Positions 43,260 through 53,253 of a DNA stretch of 64,000 nucleotides are shown in pieces (within the stretch, counting starts at the first letter, position 1; each line of letters begins with the position of its first letter). A program made the translations under genes and the position numbers. The notes under the pieces are model-generated. The model did not search any database. It was not told the origin of the DNA and worked only from the letters and a program-made list of their open reading frames with translations. Origin of the DNA: an uncultured Lachnospiraceae bacterium (lineage in GTDB: Bacteria > Bacillota > Clostridia > Lachnospirales > Lachnospiraceae); contig UQVK01000007.1 of the NCBI GenBank assembly GCA_900544445.1, positions 1-64,000 of the forward strand, read 5' to 3'.

Positions 43260-44315
43260 CTAAAGGCAGGGCGGAAGAGACAGGGAAATTTCCACGGTAA
43301 AATCCTGCTGATTCTTTTGGATATCCAGGGTTCCACCGTAGTCGGCGGCAATGCGCCGGATGCTGTTCAGCCCGATTCCGCTGCTTTCCGGGGCGGGTTC
43401 CTGTCGTTTCCTGATCCCGTTTTTCTGCGTTATGGTCAGATGGTTTTCCTTTCCGGTGATCAGAAGCTCCACCGGCCGCTGCGGGTCTGCGTATTTTTCC
43501 GTGTTGGAAGCCAGGTTGTCAAAAATGCGGCGGAAGGCGTAGACATCCGCCATTCCGGAGAAATCCGAAAGGCCGGAGAGATCCGCCCTGCATAAGAAGC
43601 GTTCTTCCAGGCTTTCCTCCCATTCTGCGGCCAGCTGTTCCATCAGGAGGCGGATATGTTCCACCGGTTCCGGATTCTGCGTTTCCCTCCCGAGAAGCCG
43701 GTCGGTCAGCTCGCGGATCTGTTCCGTTTTGGTCTGCATCAGGCGGATATAATCCCGCATTTCCGCTTCGCTCAGGCTGTCCCTGTTCTGCAGCAGCTGC
43801 GTATAGGAGAGCATGGAGGTGAGGGGCGTGCGGATATCGTGGGACAGGGAACGGACCCAGGCGTTTTTTTCCTCCTGCATTTTCTGCTCCTTTGCGGCAA
43901 GCTCTTTTTCGGATGCGGCCAGCGCATTGATCCGTTCAGCCAGTTCGGTCAGCTCGTCGTCACCCTCAAGAGGAATGGTGGAATCCATGCGGCTGGCCTG
44001 AAGCGCATCCACGCCCCGGATGATTTTCAGAAGATAGGCCATTCGCTGTCCCAGAAGAAACAGAAACAGGATCAGAAAAATGACCACGGACGCCGTCAGG
44101 CAGAGGTTTCGCAGCCAGATTTTCAAAACGGCCTGACCGGAAGCGCTCAGCAGGATTCCCAGCTGAGACAGCCAGGTGTCCGCCATGGATTCGGAAGTGA
44201 AGTAGAGAAAGCAGAAGGTGAAGGCGGAAATGGCAAAGGAAACCAGGAGAAATTCCAGGATTTCCCCTGCCAGGCGTCTTCTTTTCCGGGAATCCGTTTT
44301 CTTTTCAGTCCGCAT
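43260..44315 (-). CDS. Sensor histidine kinase
   Basis: Membrane kinase, 351 residues: two membrane helices (about 17-40 and 65-92), HAMP-like linker, phosphorylation motif SLSHDIRTPLTSMLSYTQLL, and a catalytic domain with IFDNLASNTEKYA (N box) and SSGIGLNSIRRIAADYGG (G box). The start MRTEKKTD overlaps the 3' end of the response regulator gene by 11 bases, so the pair is cotranscribed. Signal unknown. A sigma-factor unit lies upstream on the same strand but is separated by a terminator. Confidence 0.93.
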   Translation of the reverse strand: MRTEKKTDSRKRRRLAGEILEFLLVSFAISAFTFCFLYFTSESMADTWLSQLGILLSASGQAVLKIWLRNLCLTASVVIFLILFLFLLGQRMAYLLKIIRGVDALQASRMDSTIPLEGDDELTELAERINALAASEKELAAKEQKMQEEKNAWVRSLSHDIRTPLTSMLSYTQLLQNRDSLSEAEMRDYIRLMQTKTEQIRELTDRLLGRETQNPEPVEHIRLLMEQLAAEWEESLEERFLCRADLSGLSDFSGMADVYAFRRIFDNLASNTEKYADPQRPVELLITGKENHLTITQKNGIRKRQEPAPESSGIGLNSIRRIAADYGGTLDIQKNQQDFTVEISLSLPPCL

Positions 44316-45030
44316 AATACCCCTTTCCCCAGGCGGTTTTGATATAGCGGGGATTTTTGGAGCTGTCCCCCAGTTTTTTTCGGATATTTTTGATGTGAAC
44401 CATGATGGCGGCATCGCCTACCGCTTCTTCTTTCCACACGCTTTGATAAATGTTTTCCAGGGAATAAATTTTTTTACGGTGTGTGAACAGAAGTTCCAGG
44501 ATTCGGAATTCCGTTCCGGTAAGGGCGATCATTTCCCCGTTCCGGCTTACGGACTGGCTGTCCGTATCCAGGACCAGATCCTGATACCGGATCTGCCCGG
44601 GCGCTTCTGCAGGCGTTTGCGGTTTTCCGGCGGGTAGAGCGTCGGCCGATGAAGAACTGTAATGCTTCGCCCGGCGCAGAAGCGCTTTCACCCGAAACAG
44701 AAGCTCTGCGTTGGAAAATGGCTTTACGATATAGTCGTCCGCTCCGGCGGAATAGCCGATCGCTTTGTCGGATTCCCCGGAATAGGCGGTGAGAAAGATC
44801 ATGGGCGCGTAGGTCTGCTTCCGCAGTTCGGCGCCTGCGGCGAAGCCGGACATCACCGGCATATTGACGTCCAAAATAAACAGATCGATTGTGTCGTCCG
44901 CCTTTTTCAGAACTTCTTCCCCGTTTTCGGCGGAAATGACCTGATATCCCTCTTCTTCCAGAAGCATCCGGAGGACGTTCCGGATTTCCGGATCGTCGTC
45001 CGCGATGAGTATTTTCCCGTGAATTTCCAT
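44305..45030 (-). CDS. OmpR-family response regulator
   Basis: 241 residues: receiver domain (ILIADDDPEIRNVLRMLLEE, phospho-Asp in DLFILDVNMPVMSG, then FLTAYSG and IVKPFSNAELL) and winged-helix effector (about 145-240, LTGTEFRILELLFTHRKKIYS, VHIKNIRKKLGDS). Partner of the overlapping kinase. Targets unknown. Confidence 0.95.
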   Translation of the reverse strand: MEIHGKILIADDDPEIRNVLRMLLEEEGYQVISAENGEEVLKKADDTIDLFILDVNMPVMSGFAAGAELRKQTYAPMIFLTAYSGESDKAIGYSAGADDYIVKPFSNAELLFRVKALLRRAKHYSSSSADALPAGKPQTPAEAPGQIRYQDLVLDTDSQSVSRNGEMIALTGTEFRILELLFTHRKKIYSLENIYQSVWKEEAVGDAAIMVHIKNIRKKLGDSSKNPRYIKTAWGKGYYAD

Positions 45031-45112
45031 AAAGATCCCCCTGACTGTCTATTCTGCATCCACTGTACCACAGACCGGCCGGTTTGTCATTGCAATCAGA
45101 GCTTTTAGAATG

Positions 45113-45150
45113 AAAAATCGCTGCGGTTCAAAACGGTCTGAACCGCAGCG
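45113..45150 (-). terminator. Terminator of the sigma/anchored-protein operon
   Basis: CGCTGCGGTTCA (45119-45130) and TGAACCGCAGCG (45139-45150) are perfect inverted repeats; on the minus strand ATTTTT follows. Confidence 0.88.
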
Positions 45151-45185
45151 GCATCGGGGCGCTGTCTGTGTGTCCGCCGAAAAGG

Positions 45186-46688
45186 TCACTGGACGGCAGT
45201 GGTCTGTGAGTCACCGGCCTTTGCGACTACCCGGATTTCCTCCGGATTGGTCTGGGCGGGGATGCTGGCCGTCATGATCTGGAAACGGGCGAGAATGGTA
45301 TCCCCGATGGCCAGATCGGAAACGGAAAGCTCCGAGCTGCCGTCCAGGCTGAGAACCCTGGTGCTTTCATTTGGAAGCAGATTCAGGCTCTGGTCGGTGA
45401 CGATGGTTACCTGTCCGTCTTCAGCAGTCTGGATATCCGTGATCTGCGCACAGGTGGGGATGACGGAGTCTTCTGCCACCTCACAGAACACCACAACGGC
45501 GTTTGACATGGGAGGGACGCTCCTGGTCATGGCCGGGCTGATGTCGGCGTACAGGGTATCGCCCACCGCGATGTCGGAAAGCGTCTTCTGGCTGTAATCT
45601 TCAGCGGAAAGAATCAGGGTATCCTCCGTGATGTTCAGAAGAACCTGGGGATAAGCCGCTCCTTCCTCGTTATTTTCCAGCAGAATCTGTCCGTCTTCGA
45701 TCTGCGTTACCGTTCCCTTAACCCGGATGGAAGAGGCGGCATTTTCCGCGGATTCAACAGAATTCGCGGATCCGGCAGAATCTGCGGATTCTGCAGCGGC
45801 CGTATCGGAAGCCTTTGCCACGAGGCGGATTTCCTCGGGGCTGGTCTGGGCGGGAATGCTCATGGTCATGATCTGGTATTTTGCCAGAATGGTATCTCCG
45901 ACAGCCAGATCGGAAGCGTCAAGGGTTTCCCCGCCGTCCAGGGAAAGAACAGCGGTGTCCTCTCCGGGGATCAGAATCAGATCCTGATCGGTGGTGATGC
46001 GCAGCGTGCCGTCGTCATCCGTGCTGATATCCGTGATCTGCGCGTAAGTGGGAACGGCAGAATCCTCCGGGATTTCACAGAAAACGGTAAAGGCGTTTGC
46101 CATGGGCGGAAGGCTCCTGGTCATGGCCGGGCTGATGTCGGCGTACAGGGTATCGCCCACCGCGATGTCGGAAAGCGTTTTCTGACTGCAATCCTCGCCG
46201 GAGAGGATCAGGGTATCCTCCGTAAGGTTCAGAAGAACCTGGGGATAAGCGGCGCCTTCCTCGTCATTTTCCAGCAGAATCTGTCCGTTTTCGATCTGCG
46301 CTACCGTGCCGTAAACGCGGATGGAGGAAGAAGCGGTGTTTTCCACGGCAGCGGTGGAATCTTCCGGAGAAGCAGTAGAAGAGGCTGTTTCCGTGGAATC
46401 TCCGGCTGCGGTTTCCGTGGCGGTAAAGGCCGCTGCTTCCGGTGTCTGCCCGTCAGAAGGCGCCATACGCGACTGAGAGGCGGCATCACTTCCCTGCGGG
46501 GTGCGCAGGGAAGCGGGAAGAACCCTGAGAACGACGAAGCCCAGAACGCAGGCTGCGGCAAGTGTACCGATAGCGGCAATCCATTTTTTTTCCATATGTC
46601 TCTTTCCTTTCTTTAAACCCTTCTGGACAGCGTCGGAAAGACCGTCCGGCAGAGGGATGTTCTGATAGTTTTCTTTTCCCTTATTCAT
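45186..46688 (-). CDS. Membrane-anchored protein with tandem 198-residue duplication, probable anti-sigma partner
   Basis: 500 residues: a cytoplasmic N-terminus with IPLPDGLSDAVQKGLKKGKR, similar to the short regulator-binding start of clostridial anti-sigma proteins, one membrane helix (about 36-57), a Ser/Thr/Ala-rich linker, then two copies of an extracytoplasmic domain (about 122-290 and 320-490). Both begin SSIRV.GTV.QIE.GQILLEN and contain DTLYADISPAMTRS and MT.SIPAQT.PEEIR. The gene for the ECF sigma factor lies 24 bases upstream, so a sigma/anti-sigma pair is likely. AAAGGAG precedes the start. Confidence 0.7.
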   Translation of the reverse strand: MNKGKENYQNIPLPDGLSDAVQKGLKKGKRHMEKKWIAAIGTLAAACVLGFVVLRVLPASLRTPQGSDAASQSRMAPSDGQTPEAAAFTATETAAGDSTETASSTASPEDSTAAVENTASSSIRVYGTVAQIENGQILLENDEEGAAYPQVLLNLTEDTLILSGEDCSQKTLSDIAVGDTLYADISPAMTRSLPPMANAFTVFCEIPEDSAVPTYAQITDISTDDDGTLRITTDQDLILIPGEDTAVLSLDGGETLDASDLAVGDTILAKYQIMTMSIPAQTSPEEIRLVAKASDTAAAESADSAGSANSVESAENAASSIRVKGTVTQIEDGQILLENNEEGAAYPQVLLNITEDTLILSAEDYSQKTLSDIAVGDTLYADISPAMTRSVPPMSNAVVVFCEVAEDSVIPTCAQITDIQTAEDGQVTIVTDQSLNLLPNESTRVLSLDGSSELSVSDLAIGDTILARFQIMTASIPAQTNPEEIRVVAKAGDSQTTAVQ

Positions 46689-46712
46689 GCAAATGCGCTC
46701 CTTTCTTGAATT

Positions 46713-47198
46713 TCAGGCAAGAATGGCGGTCCGAAGCTTTCCGATGATGCGGTAAAGCCGGGTTTTCACCGTACTTTCCGGAAGATTCAGGATGGACGAG
46801 ATTTCCCGGAAGCTCCTGTCCTCGAAATATTTCAGGATGATCAGGGATTTTTCATCCGGAGAAAGGGTGTCCAGCGCCTGATACAGATCGAGTCTGTCAT
46901 CCACGGAGAGGTCCTCTTCCCTGGCGGGCAGGGAGTCGTCGGGCTCGTAAAAATCGTACCGGTTCTGTTTTTTCAGAAGATCGCAGGCGCAGTTGATGAT
47001 GATACGGCTCATCCAGGTGTCAAAAAATTCCGGCTTTTCCAGGCGTTTCAGATGGATGAAGCCCCGGTAGGCAGCCTCAGAGAGAATCTCCAGCGCGTCA
47101 TGTTCGTTTTTGACGTAGCAGTATGCCAGCCTGTAGAATTTTGCCTGGGATTCCTCCATGCGCCGGGCGAACTGTTTTGCTGTCATGGAATGGTTCAT
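46713..47198 (-). CDS. ECF-type RNA polymerase sigma factor
   Basis: 161 residues with sigma region 2 (LAYCYVKNEHDALEILSEAAYRGF, WMSRIIINCACDLLKK) and region 4 (LDTLSPDEKSLIILKYFEDRSFREIS, LNLPESTVKTRLYRII). The size is typical of extracytoplasmic-function factors. GAGGGG lies close to the ATG. The next gene encodes its likely membrane partner. Regulon unknown. Confidence 0.92.
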   Translation of the reverse strand: MNHSMTAKQFARRMEESQAKFYRLAYCYVKNEHDALEILSEAAYRGFIHLKRLEKPEFFDTWMSRIIINCACDLLKKQNRYDFYEPDDSLPAREEDLSVDDRLDLYQALDTLSPDEKSLIILKYFEDRSFREISSILNLPESTVKTRLYRIIGKLRTAILA

Positions 47199-47367
47199 TA
47201 CCCCTCTGTTTCCTTTCTGCCGCCGTGAGGAGGCATATTGTTTTCTGTTTTCACCTATTAGACTGTCCGGGAAGAGAAAAAGTTTGCGTTATTTTCAAAA
47301 AAATGATAAAAGTTAGTATGGCATTGGAAAGTATAGCATTGGTCGGCATGGAGGTAAAGATTTAAAA

Positions 47368-48177
47368 ATGCGTTTTATCATATCCCCGGCGAAAAAAATG
47401 AAAACGGATACGGATACCCTTGCGCCCGCCGGACTTCCGGCCTGTCTGGACCGGGCGCAGGAGCTTCTGGACTGGATGAGAAAAAAGAGCCTTCCCGAGA
47501 TGAAGGCGGTATGGAAGTGCTCGGATAAAATCGCGCAGGAGGCTTACGAACGGCTGGAGAAAACGGAACTGAAGCGGAATCTGACCCCGGCTCTGGTTTC
47601 ATACGAAGGCATTCAGTATCAGTATATGGCGCCTGCAGTGTTTGAGGACGGTCAGTGGGACTATGTGCAGGAGCATGTGCGCATTCTGTCGGGCTTTTAC
47701 GGAATTCTGCGGCCGCTGGACGGGGTGGTTCCCTATCGGCTGGAGATGCAGGCGAAGGCGTCAGATGCGGGCAGTCTGTACGCATTCTGGGGGCGGAGCC
47801 TGTATGAGCGGATGGCCGCGGAGACGGACTGTATCGTGAATCTGGCATCCAGGGAGTATGCGCTCTGCGTGGAAAAATATCTGGAAAAGAAAATGCGGTA
47901 TGTGACCTGCGTTTTCGGGGAAGAACAGGGAAAGGCGGATGCGGGCCATCAGGCCTGTGCCCTGGATGAAGCTCAAAGGACTTCTTCGCCTGTGATTCAG
48001 AAGGGCACCCACGCCAAAATGGCCCGCGGGGAGATGGTGCGCTTTGCGGCGGAACACAGGATTTCGGCGCCGGAAGGGTTGAAGGACTTTAACAGACTGG
48101 GGTATGAATACCGGGAAGAATATTCGGAAAGAGATCTTTATGTATTCTGCAGGAGTGTTCCAAGTGACAGGGATTGA
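47368..48177 (+). CDS. yaaA: Peroxide stress protein YaaA (DUF328)
   Basis: Cytosolic protein that in E. coli lowers free iron during peroxide stress. The 269-residue sequence has the family start MRFIISPAKKMKTDTD, SYEGIQYQYMAPAVF, ILSGFYGILRPLDGVVPYRLEMQAK and KGTHAKMARGEMVRF. Full length. The nearest GGAGG lies 14 bases before the ATG, an unusually long gap. Confidence 0.92.
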   Translation: MRFIISPAKKMKTDTDTLAPAGLPACLDRAQELLDWMRKKSLPEMKAVWKCSDKIAQEAYERLEKTELKRNLTPALVSYEGIQYQYMAPAVFEDGQWDYVQEHVRILSGFYGILRPLDGVVPYRLEMQAKASDAGSLYAFWGRSLYERMAAETDCIVNLASREYALCVEKYLEKKMRYVTCVFGEEQGKADAGHQACALDEAQRTSSPVIQKGTHAKMARGEMVRFAAEHRISAPEGLKDFNRLGYEYREEYSERDLYVFCRSVPSDRD

Positions 48178-48570
48178 GCGTTACAGTACGGCTGTCAAAG
48201 CGGTTTTCGCGTTTTGGGCAGTACGAATTCAGTAATTGTACGGTTGAAAATGCAGGAGTTGTAATTTTAGCCGTATAATTTCCTGAAACTGTACGGTTTT
48301 AGAGGGAAAAATGGGCCAGTAACCGTAGGTTTTTCTATATCGATACGGTTATGGATGAAAGTTTCAGGTTTGGAGCGGTATATGGCCTGAAATTTGTACC
48401 GCCGAAAAAGAGTATTTTGATTTTGGGGCGGTATTGCGATGGCGGCGCTAAGTCAGCTGTACTGCCGAGTGGTGACGCATCGGCAGGAAGCAGTTAACTG
48501 CGCGGCTGTAGCATTGACAGAATCTGTTTCTATGGCTTAAACTGAAAAGACACAGAAGATGGAGGAAAAA
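48178..48570. other. Gene-free stretch with scattered ACGGT/ACCGT motifs and a pth promoter
   Basis: About ten short motifs of the type GTACGGT, ACCGTA or GCGGTAT occur at 20-55-base steps in both orientations between 48185 and 48465; CCTGAAACT (48283) and AGTTTCAGG (48359) also form an inverted pair. It looks like a decayed repeat array. A promoter for pth is visible at the end: TTGACA (48514-48519) and TTAAAC (48537-48542), spacer 17. Confidence 0.45.
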
Positions 48571-49158
48571 ATGTTTATTATTGCAGGTTTGGGGAATCCC
48601 AAAAAGGAATATGAAAATACCAGACACAACGTGGGTTTTGAAGTAATTGACGCCCTGGCGGATCATTACGGCATCCGGGTGATCGACAGAAAGCACCGGG
48701 CGCTGGTGGGAAAAGGCGTGATCGAGGGGCAGAAGGTGCTTCTGGCAAAGCCTTTAACCTATATGAATCTGAGTGGTGAAAGCCTTCGGGAGATCATAGA
48801 TTATTATAAGGAAGATCCGGAAACGCAGCTTCTGGTGATCTGTGACGACATCAGTCTGGATGTGGGGCAGCTGCGCATCCGCAAAAAGGGCAGCGCAGGA
48901 GGCCACAACGGACTGAAGAACATCATCGCCAATCTGGGCACCCAGGATTTCATGCGGCTCCGGGTGGGCGTGGGAGAAAAGCCTGCGGGACGGGATCTGG
49001 CGGATTATGTGCTGGGCCATTTTCCGGCCGCGGAGCGGAAGGTCATGGATGAGAGCGTCCGGCAGGCGGCGGAGGCGGCTGTGACGGTCCTGACGGAAGG
49101 GCCGGATGCGGCGATGAACCGTTATAATCAGAAGCGGAAAGAAATGGAGCAGGAGTAA
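48571..49158 (+). CDS. pth: Peptidyl-tRNA hydrolase
   Basis: Frees tRNA from peptidyl-tRNA dropped by ribosomes. The 195-residue protein has IIAGLGNPKKEYENTRHNVGF with the catalytic His, LAKPLTYMNLSGESL, ICDDISLDVGQLRIRKKGSAGGHNGLK and FMRLRVGVGEKP. The ATG at 48571 is five bases after GGAGG; an ATG four codons earlier overlaps that site. It is followed eight bases later by mfd, the usual order in Firmicutes. Confidence 0.97.
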   Translation: MFIIAGLGNPKKEYENTRHNVGFEVIDALADHYGIRVIDRKHRALVGKGVIEGQKVLLAKPLTYMNLSGESLREIIDYYKEDPETQLLVICDDISLDVGQLRIRKKGSAGGHNGLKNIIANLGTQDFMRLRVGVGEKPAGRDLADYVLGHFPAAERKVMDESVRQAAEAAVTVLTEGPDAAMNRYNQKRKEMEQE

Positions 49159-49165
49159 GAGCGGG

Positions 49166-52100
49166 ATGAAGGCATTAACGGCACCACTTTATGAGCTGGC
49201 GGAGTTTGAGGAGGGCCAGTCCCTTTTGAAAAAGGAAAAGGCCAGCATCGGCTATACGGGCTGTACGGACGCGCAGAAGCTTCATCTGGCCTGTGGGCTG
49301 AGCGAAGATTTTCTCTATAAGGTCATCGTTACCCACAGCGATCTGCGGGCCAGGGAAATTTATGAAGAATATCTGTTTTATGATAAAAGTACGGTGCTGT
49401 ATCCGGCCAAGGACCTGATTTTCTATCAGGCGGACATCCACGGAAATCAGCTGGTTGCGGACCGGATGAAGGTGCTGCGGAAGCTGATTGAGGGAAGGCC
49501 GGTCACGGTGGTGACCACCTTTGCCGCGCTGATGAGCCCGCAGGTGCCGTTAGAAGAGATCGCGGATGCGGTCATCCACATTGACACGGACAGCGCTGTG
49601 GATGAGACGGAGCTGTCGGAACAGCTTACGCGGATGGGCTATGAGAAAAACTGGCAGGTGGAGGCGCCGGGCCAGTTTTCCATCCGTGGAGGCATCATTG
49701 ACGTGTTCGATCTGACGGAGGAAAATCCTTACCGCATCGAGCTGTGGGGAGAAGAGGTGGATTCCATACGCTCCTTTGATCTGGGAAGCCAGCGGAGCGT
49801 GGAGAAGCTGTCCATGGTCGACATCTATCCGGCCACGGAGATGGTGCTGGACAGGCGGCAGAAGCTGGACGGGTTAAAAAGGATCGAGACGGAGGCGAAG
49901 ACGTTTGCGGCAAAGCTGCGGGAGGATTTTCACACTGAGGAGGCGGCCCGGATCACCGGACAGGTAAGGGAGCTTTCCGAGCAGGTGCGGGAGCTTTCTG
50001 CGGCGGCGAATCTGGAGAGCTATATCCGTTATTTTTATGAGGATACGGTGTCTTTTCTGCGCTTTTTTCCGGACCGGTATACCTGCGTGTTTCTGGACGA
50101 GCCGGGGCGGCTGAAGGAGCAGGGACAGGCGGTGGAGCTGGAATTTCGGGAGAGCATGAGCCACCGGCTGGAAAAGGGCTACATTCTTCCGGGACAGGCG
50201 GATCTTCTGTATGGCTGCGAGCAGACGGCTTCCTTTATGGCCGGGCTGCGCACGGTGCTGCTTTCAGCCATGGACACCAGAAACGTTCTCGTCACTCCAC
50301 AGAGGCGGTTTGATGTCAATGTGAAAAGCATGTCCCCCTACAACAACAGCTTTGAAGCGCTGACGGCGGATCTGAAGCGGTATAAGAAAAACGGCAGCCG
50401 GGTGCTTCTTTTGTCCCCTTCCCGGACCCGGGCAAAGCGGCTTGCGGAGGATCTGCAGGCGGAAGGCCTTGCAAGCTTCTACAGCGAGGATGGCGACAGA
50501 GAGGTACAGCCGGGAGAGGTGGAACTGTTTTACGGCCATGTGAGCCGGGGCTTTGAATATCCCCTGCTGAAATTCGTGGTCATCACGGAGAGCGACATTT
50601 TCGGGGCGCAGAAGAAAAAGAAGAAACGCCGCAGGCAGTTTGAAGGCCAGAAGATCCAGGATTTCGCCGAATTGAAGGTGGGCGACTATGTGGTGCATGA
50701 AACCCACGGGCTCGGAATCTATCAGGGCATTGAAAAGGTGGAGATGAACGGCACCGTCAAGGACTATATCAAGATTTCCTACCGGGACGGCGGAAATCTG
50801 TACGTGCTCGCCACCGGCCTGGACGTGATCCAGAAGTATGCTTCCGCGGACGCCGCCAAAACACCGAAGCTGAACAAGCTGGGCACCCAGGAATGGACCC
50901 GTACCAAGTCGAGGGTGAGAAGCGCCGTGGACGAGGTGGCAAAGGATCTGGTGGAGCTGTATGCGGCCAGGCAGCAGAAGGAGGGCTTTGCCTTCGGTCA
51001 GGATACGGTCTGGCAGAAGGAATTTGAGGAAATGTTCCCCTTCGAGGAAACGGAGGATCAGCTCTCCGCCATCGCCGCCACCAAGGAGGATATGGAGAGC
51101 CACAGAATCATGGACCGCCTGATCTGCGGGGACGTGGGCTACGGCAAGACGGAGATCGCCATCCGGGCGGCTTTTAAAGCGGTACAGGACGGAAAGCAGG
51201 TGGCTTTCCTGGTGCCCACCACCATTCTGGCACAGCAGCACTATAATACCTTCCAGCAGAGAATGAAGGATTTTCCCGTGCGCATCGATCTGATGAGCCG
51301 GTTCCGCACGAGCGCGGAGCAGAAAAAAACGGTGACAGATCTGCGCAAGGGCCAGGTGGATATCCTGATCGGCACCCACCGCATTTTATCCTCCGATATT
51401 CAGTTTAAGGATCTGGGCCTTCTGATCATTGACGAGGAGCAGCGTTTCGGCGTGGCCCACAAGGAGAAGATCAAGAAGCTGAAGGAGGATGTGGACGTGC
51501 TGACGCTGACGGCCACCCCCATTCCCCGGACTCTGCACATGTCCCTCATCGGCATCCGGGACATGAGTGTGCTGGAGGAAGCGCCGGGAGACCGTCAGCC
51601 CATCCAGACCTTTGTCTGCGAGTATAATGAGGAAATGGTGCGGGAGGCCATCGTCCGGGAGCTTGCCAGAAACGGACAGGTATACTACGTTTACAACCGG
51701 GTGAACACCATCGCGGACATGGCCGCGTCCATTCAGAACCTGGTGCCGGAGGCGAATGTGGCGTTTGCCCATGGACAGATGAAGGAGCATGAGCTGGAGC
51801 GGATCATGTACGATTTCATCAATGGGGAAATCGACGTGCTGGTTTCCACCACCATCATCGAGACGGGGCTGGACATTTCCAACGTGAACACCATGATCAT
51901 CCACGACTCGGATCAGCTCGGCCTTTCCCAGCTCTACCAGCTCCGCGGCCGGGTGGGCCGTTCCGGGCGCACCGCCTATGCGTTTCTGATGTATAAGCGG
52001 GATAAGATGTTAAAGGAGATTGCGGAAAAACGGCTGTCTGCCATCCGGGAATTTACCGAGCTGGGAAGCGGCTTCAAGATCGCCATGCGGGATCTGGAGA

Positions 52101-52729
52101 TCCGGGGCGCAGGCAATCTGCTCGGAAAGAGGCAGTCCGGCCACATGGAGGCGGTGGGGTATGACCTGTACTGCAAGATGCTGAACGACGCGGTAAAAAC
52201 CCTGAAGGGCGAGACCCGCACGGCGGACTTTGCCACCACCGTGGAACTGGAAGTGGACGCCTACATTCCGCCCGCCTATATCGTCAACGAACAGCAGAAG
52301 CTGGATATTTACAAACGGATTGCGGGCGTGGAAACCCCTGCGGAGAGCGAAGATATGAAGGAGGAGCTTCTGGATCGGTTCGGAGAGGTGCCCGTCTGCG
52401 TGGACAATCTGCTCCGGATCGCCCTGATTCGGGTGAAGGCCCACTCTCTTTATATCACCGAGGTGAAGAGCCGGGACGAAGTGAAGAACCGGGAGGGAGC
52501 GCTGAAGCTTCAGCTCCGCCCGGACGCATTCTTACGCGTGGAAAACATTCCCGGCCTGCTGCGCCTGTACGGTTCATCCCTGACCTTTACGGCCAAGGGG
52601 ACGCCCTATTTTCTGCTCCGCTTTAAAAAGGAAGGCCTGGTGGAAAAGGATGCGGAGAAACTGCTGGAGCTGACGGAGAAGCTGCTTTCTGATATGGAAC
52701 AGCTTTTGAAAATGGAGGAGAGCATATGA
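49166..52729 (+). CDS. mfd: Transcription-repair coupling factor Mfd
   Basis: DNA translocase that removes stalled RNA polymerase and brings in UvrA. At 1187 residues it is full length: UvrB-homology modules (1-350), CarD-like polymerase-interacting domain (about 500-570, [20 protein letters not shown]), helicase motor with Walker A in [13 protein letters not shown] (about 655), [25 protein letters not shown], the TRG segment ([21 protein letters not shown]), and the C-terminal domain. Coupled to the following hydrolase gene by an ATGA overlap. Confidence 0.98.
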   Translation: MKALTAPLYELAEFEEGQSLLKKEKASIGYTGCTDAQKLHLACGLSEDFLYKVIVTHSDLRAREIYEEYLFYDKSTVLYPAKDLIFYQADIHGNQLVADRMKVLRKLIEGRPVTVVTTFAALMSPQVPLEEIADAVIHIDTDSAVDETELSEQLTRMGYEKNWQVEAPGQFSIRGGIIDVFDLTEENPYRIELWGEEVDSIRSFDLGSQRSVEKLSMVDIYPATEMVLDRRQKLDGLKRIETEAKTFAAKLREDFHTEEAARITGQVRELSEQVRELSAAANLESYIRYFYEDTVSFLRFFPDRYTCVFLDEPGRLKEQGQAVELEFRESMSHRLEKGYILPGQADLLYGCEQTASFMAGLRTVLLSAMDTRNVLVTPQRRFDVNVKSMSPYNNSFEALTADLKRYKKNGSRVLLLSPSRTRAKRLAEDLQAEGLASFYSEDGDREVQPGEVELFYGHVSRGFEYPLLKFVVITESDIFGAQKKKKKRRRQFEGQKIQDFAELKVGDYVVHETHGLGIYQGIEKVEMNGTVKDYIKISYRDGGNLYVLATGLDVIQKYASADAAKTPKLNKLGTQEWTRTKSRVRSAVDEVAKDLVELYAARQQKEGFAFGQDTVWQKEFEEMFPFEETEDQLSAIAATKEDMESHRIMDRLICGDVGYGKTEIAIRAAFKAVQDGKQVAFLVPTTILAQQHYNTFQQRMKDFPVRIDLMSRFRTSAEQKKTVTDLRKGQVDILIGTHRILSSDIQFKDLGLLIIDEEQRFGVAHKEKIKKLKEDVDVLTLTATPIPRTLHMSLIGIRDMSVLEEAPGDRQPIQTFVCEYNEEMVREAIVRELARNGQVYYVYNRVNTIADMAASIQNLVPEANVAFAHGQMKEHELERIMYDFINGEIDVLVSTTIIETGLDISNVNTMIIHDSDQLGLSQLYQLRGRVGRSGRTAYAFLMYKRDKMLKEIAEKRLSAIREFTELGSGFKIAMRDLEIRGAGNLLGKRQSGHMEAVGYDLYCKMLNDAVKTLKGETRTADFATTVELEVDAYIPPAYIVNEQQKLDIYKRIAGVETPAESEDMKEELLDRFGEVPVCVDNLLRIALIRVKAHSLYITEVKSRDEVKNREGALKLQLRPDAFLRVENIPGLLRLYGSSLTFTAKGTPYFLLRFKKEGLVEKDAEKLLELTEKLLSDMEQLLKMEESI

Positions 52730-53253
52730 AAAAGGTACTGGTGGTTGTGGACATGCAGAATGATTTCATCGACGGAGCGCTGGGAACGAAGGAGGCGCAG
52801 GCGATCGTCGGCAGGGTGGCGGAGAAGATCCGCACATATCCTGCGGACTGTATTTATGCCACAAGGGATACCCATGAAGAGGATTATCTGGAAACCAGCG
52901 AGGGAAAAAACCTCCCCGTTCCCCACTGCATCCGTGGGAGCGAAGGCTGGCAGATCCGGGAAGAGATCCGGGCGGCCATGCCCCATGCGGTGGTCGTGGA
53001 CAAGCCCTCCTTCGCCTCCCTGGAACTGGCGGATCTTTTGTGCAGGGAAAACGAGAGGGAGGAACTTGAAATCGAGCTGGTGGGTCTGTGCACGGACATC
53101 TGCGTGGTGTCCAACGCGCTTCTGTTAAAAGCGCGGCTGCCGGAAACAAAGATCAGCGTGGACCCGTCTTGCTGCGCGGGCGTGACGCCGGAAAGCCATG
53201 AGGCGGCTCTTCTGACGATGAAGATGTGCCAGATCGGGCTAATACCCCAGTGA
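52726..53253 (+). CDS. Isochorismatase-fold cysteine hydrolase (nicotinamidase-like)
   Basis: 175 residues with the family triad: Asp9 in LVVVDMQNDFIDGALG, Lys in VVVDKPSFASLEL and Cys in VGLCTDICVVSNALLLKA. YATRDTHEEDYLET and the LPVPHC segment supply the metal-site His typical of nicotinamidases, so deamidation of nicotinamide is a fair guess. Its start overlaps the mfd stop and its end overlaps the convergent kinase-fusion gene by 15 bases. Confidence 0.9.
   Translation: MKKVLVVVDMQNDFIDGALGTKEAQAIVGRVAEKIRTYPADCIYATRDTHEEDYLETSEGKNLPVPHCIRGSEGWQIREEIRAAMPHAVVVDKPSFASLELADLLCRENEREELEIELVGLCTDICVVSNALLLKARLPETKISVDPSCCAGVTPESHEAALLTMKMCQIGLIPQ

Noticed and set aside
48178-48570. CRISPR array
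   Set aside because: Motifs are too short, in both orientations and irregularly spaced; no constant repeat length.
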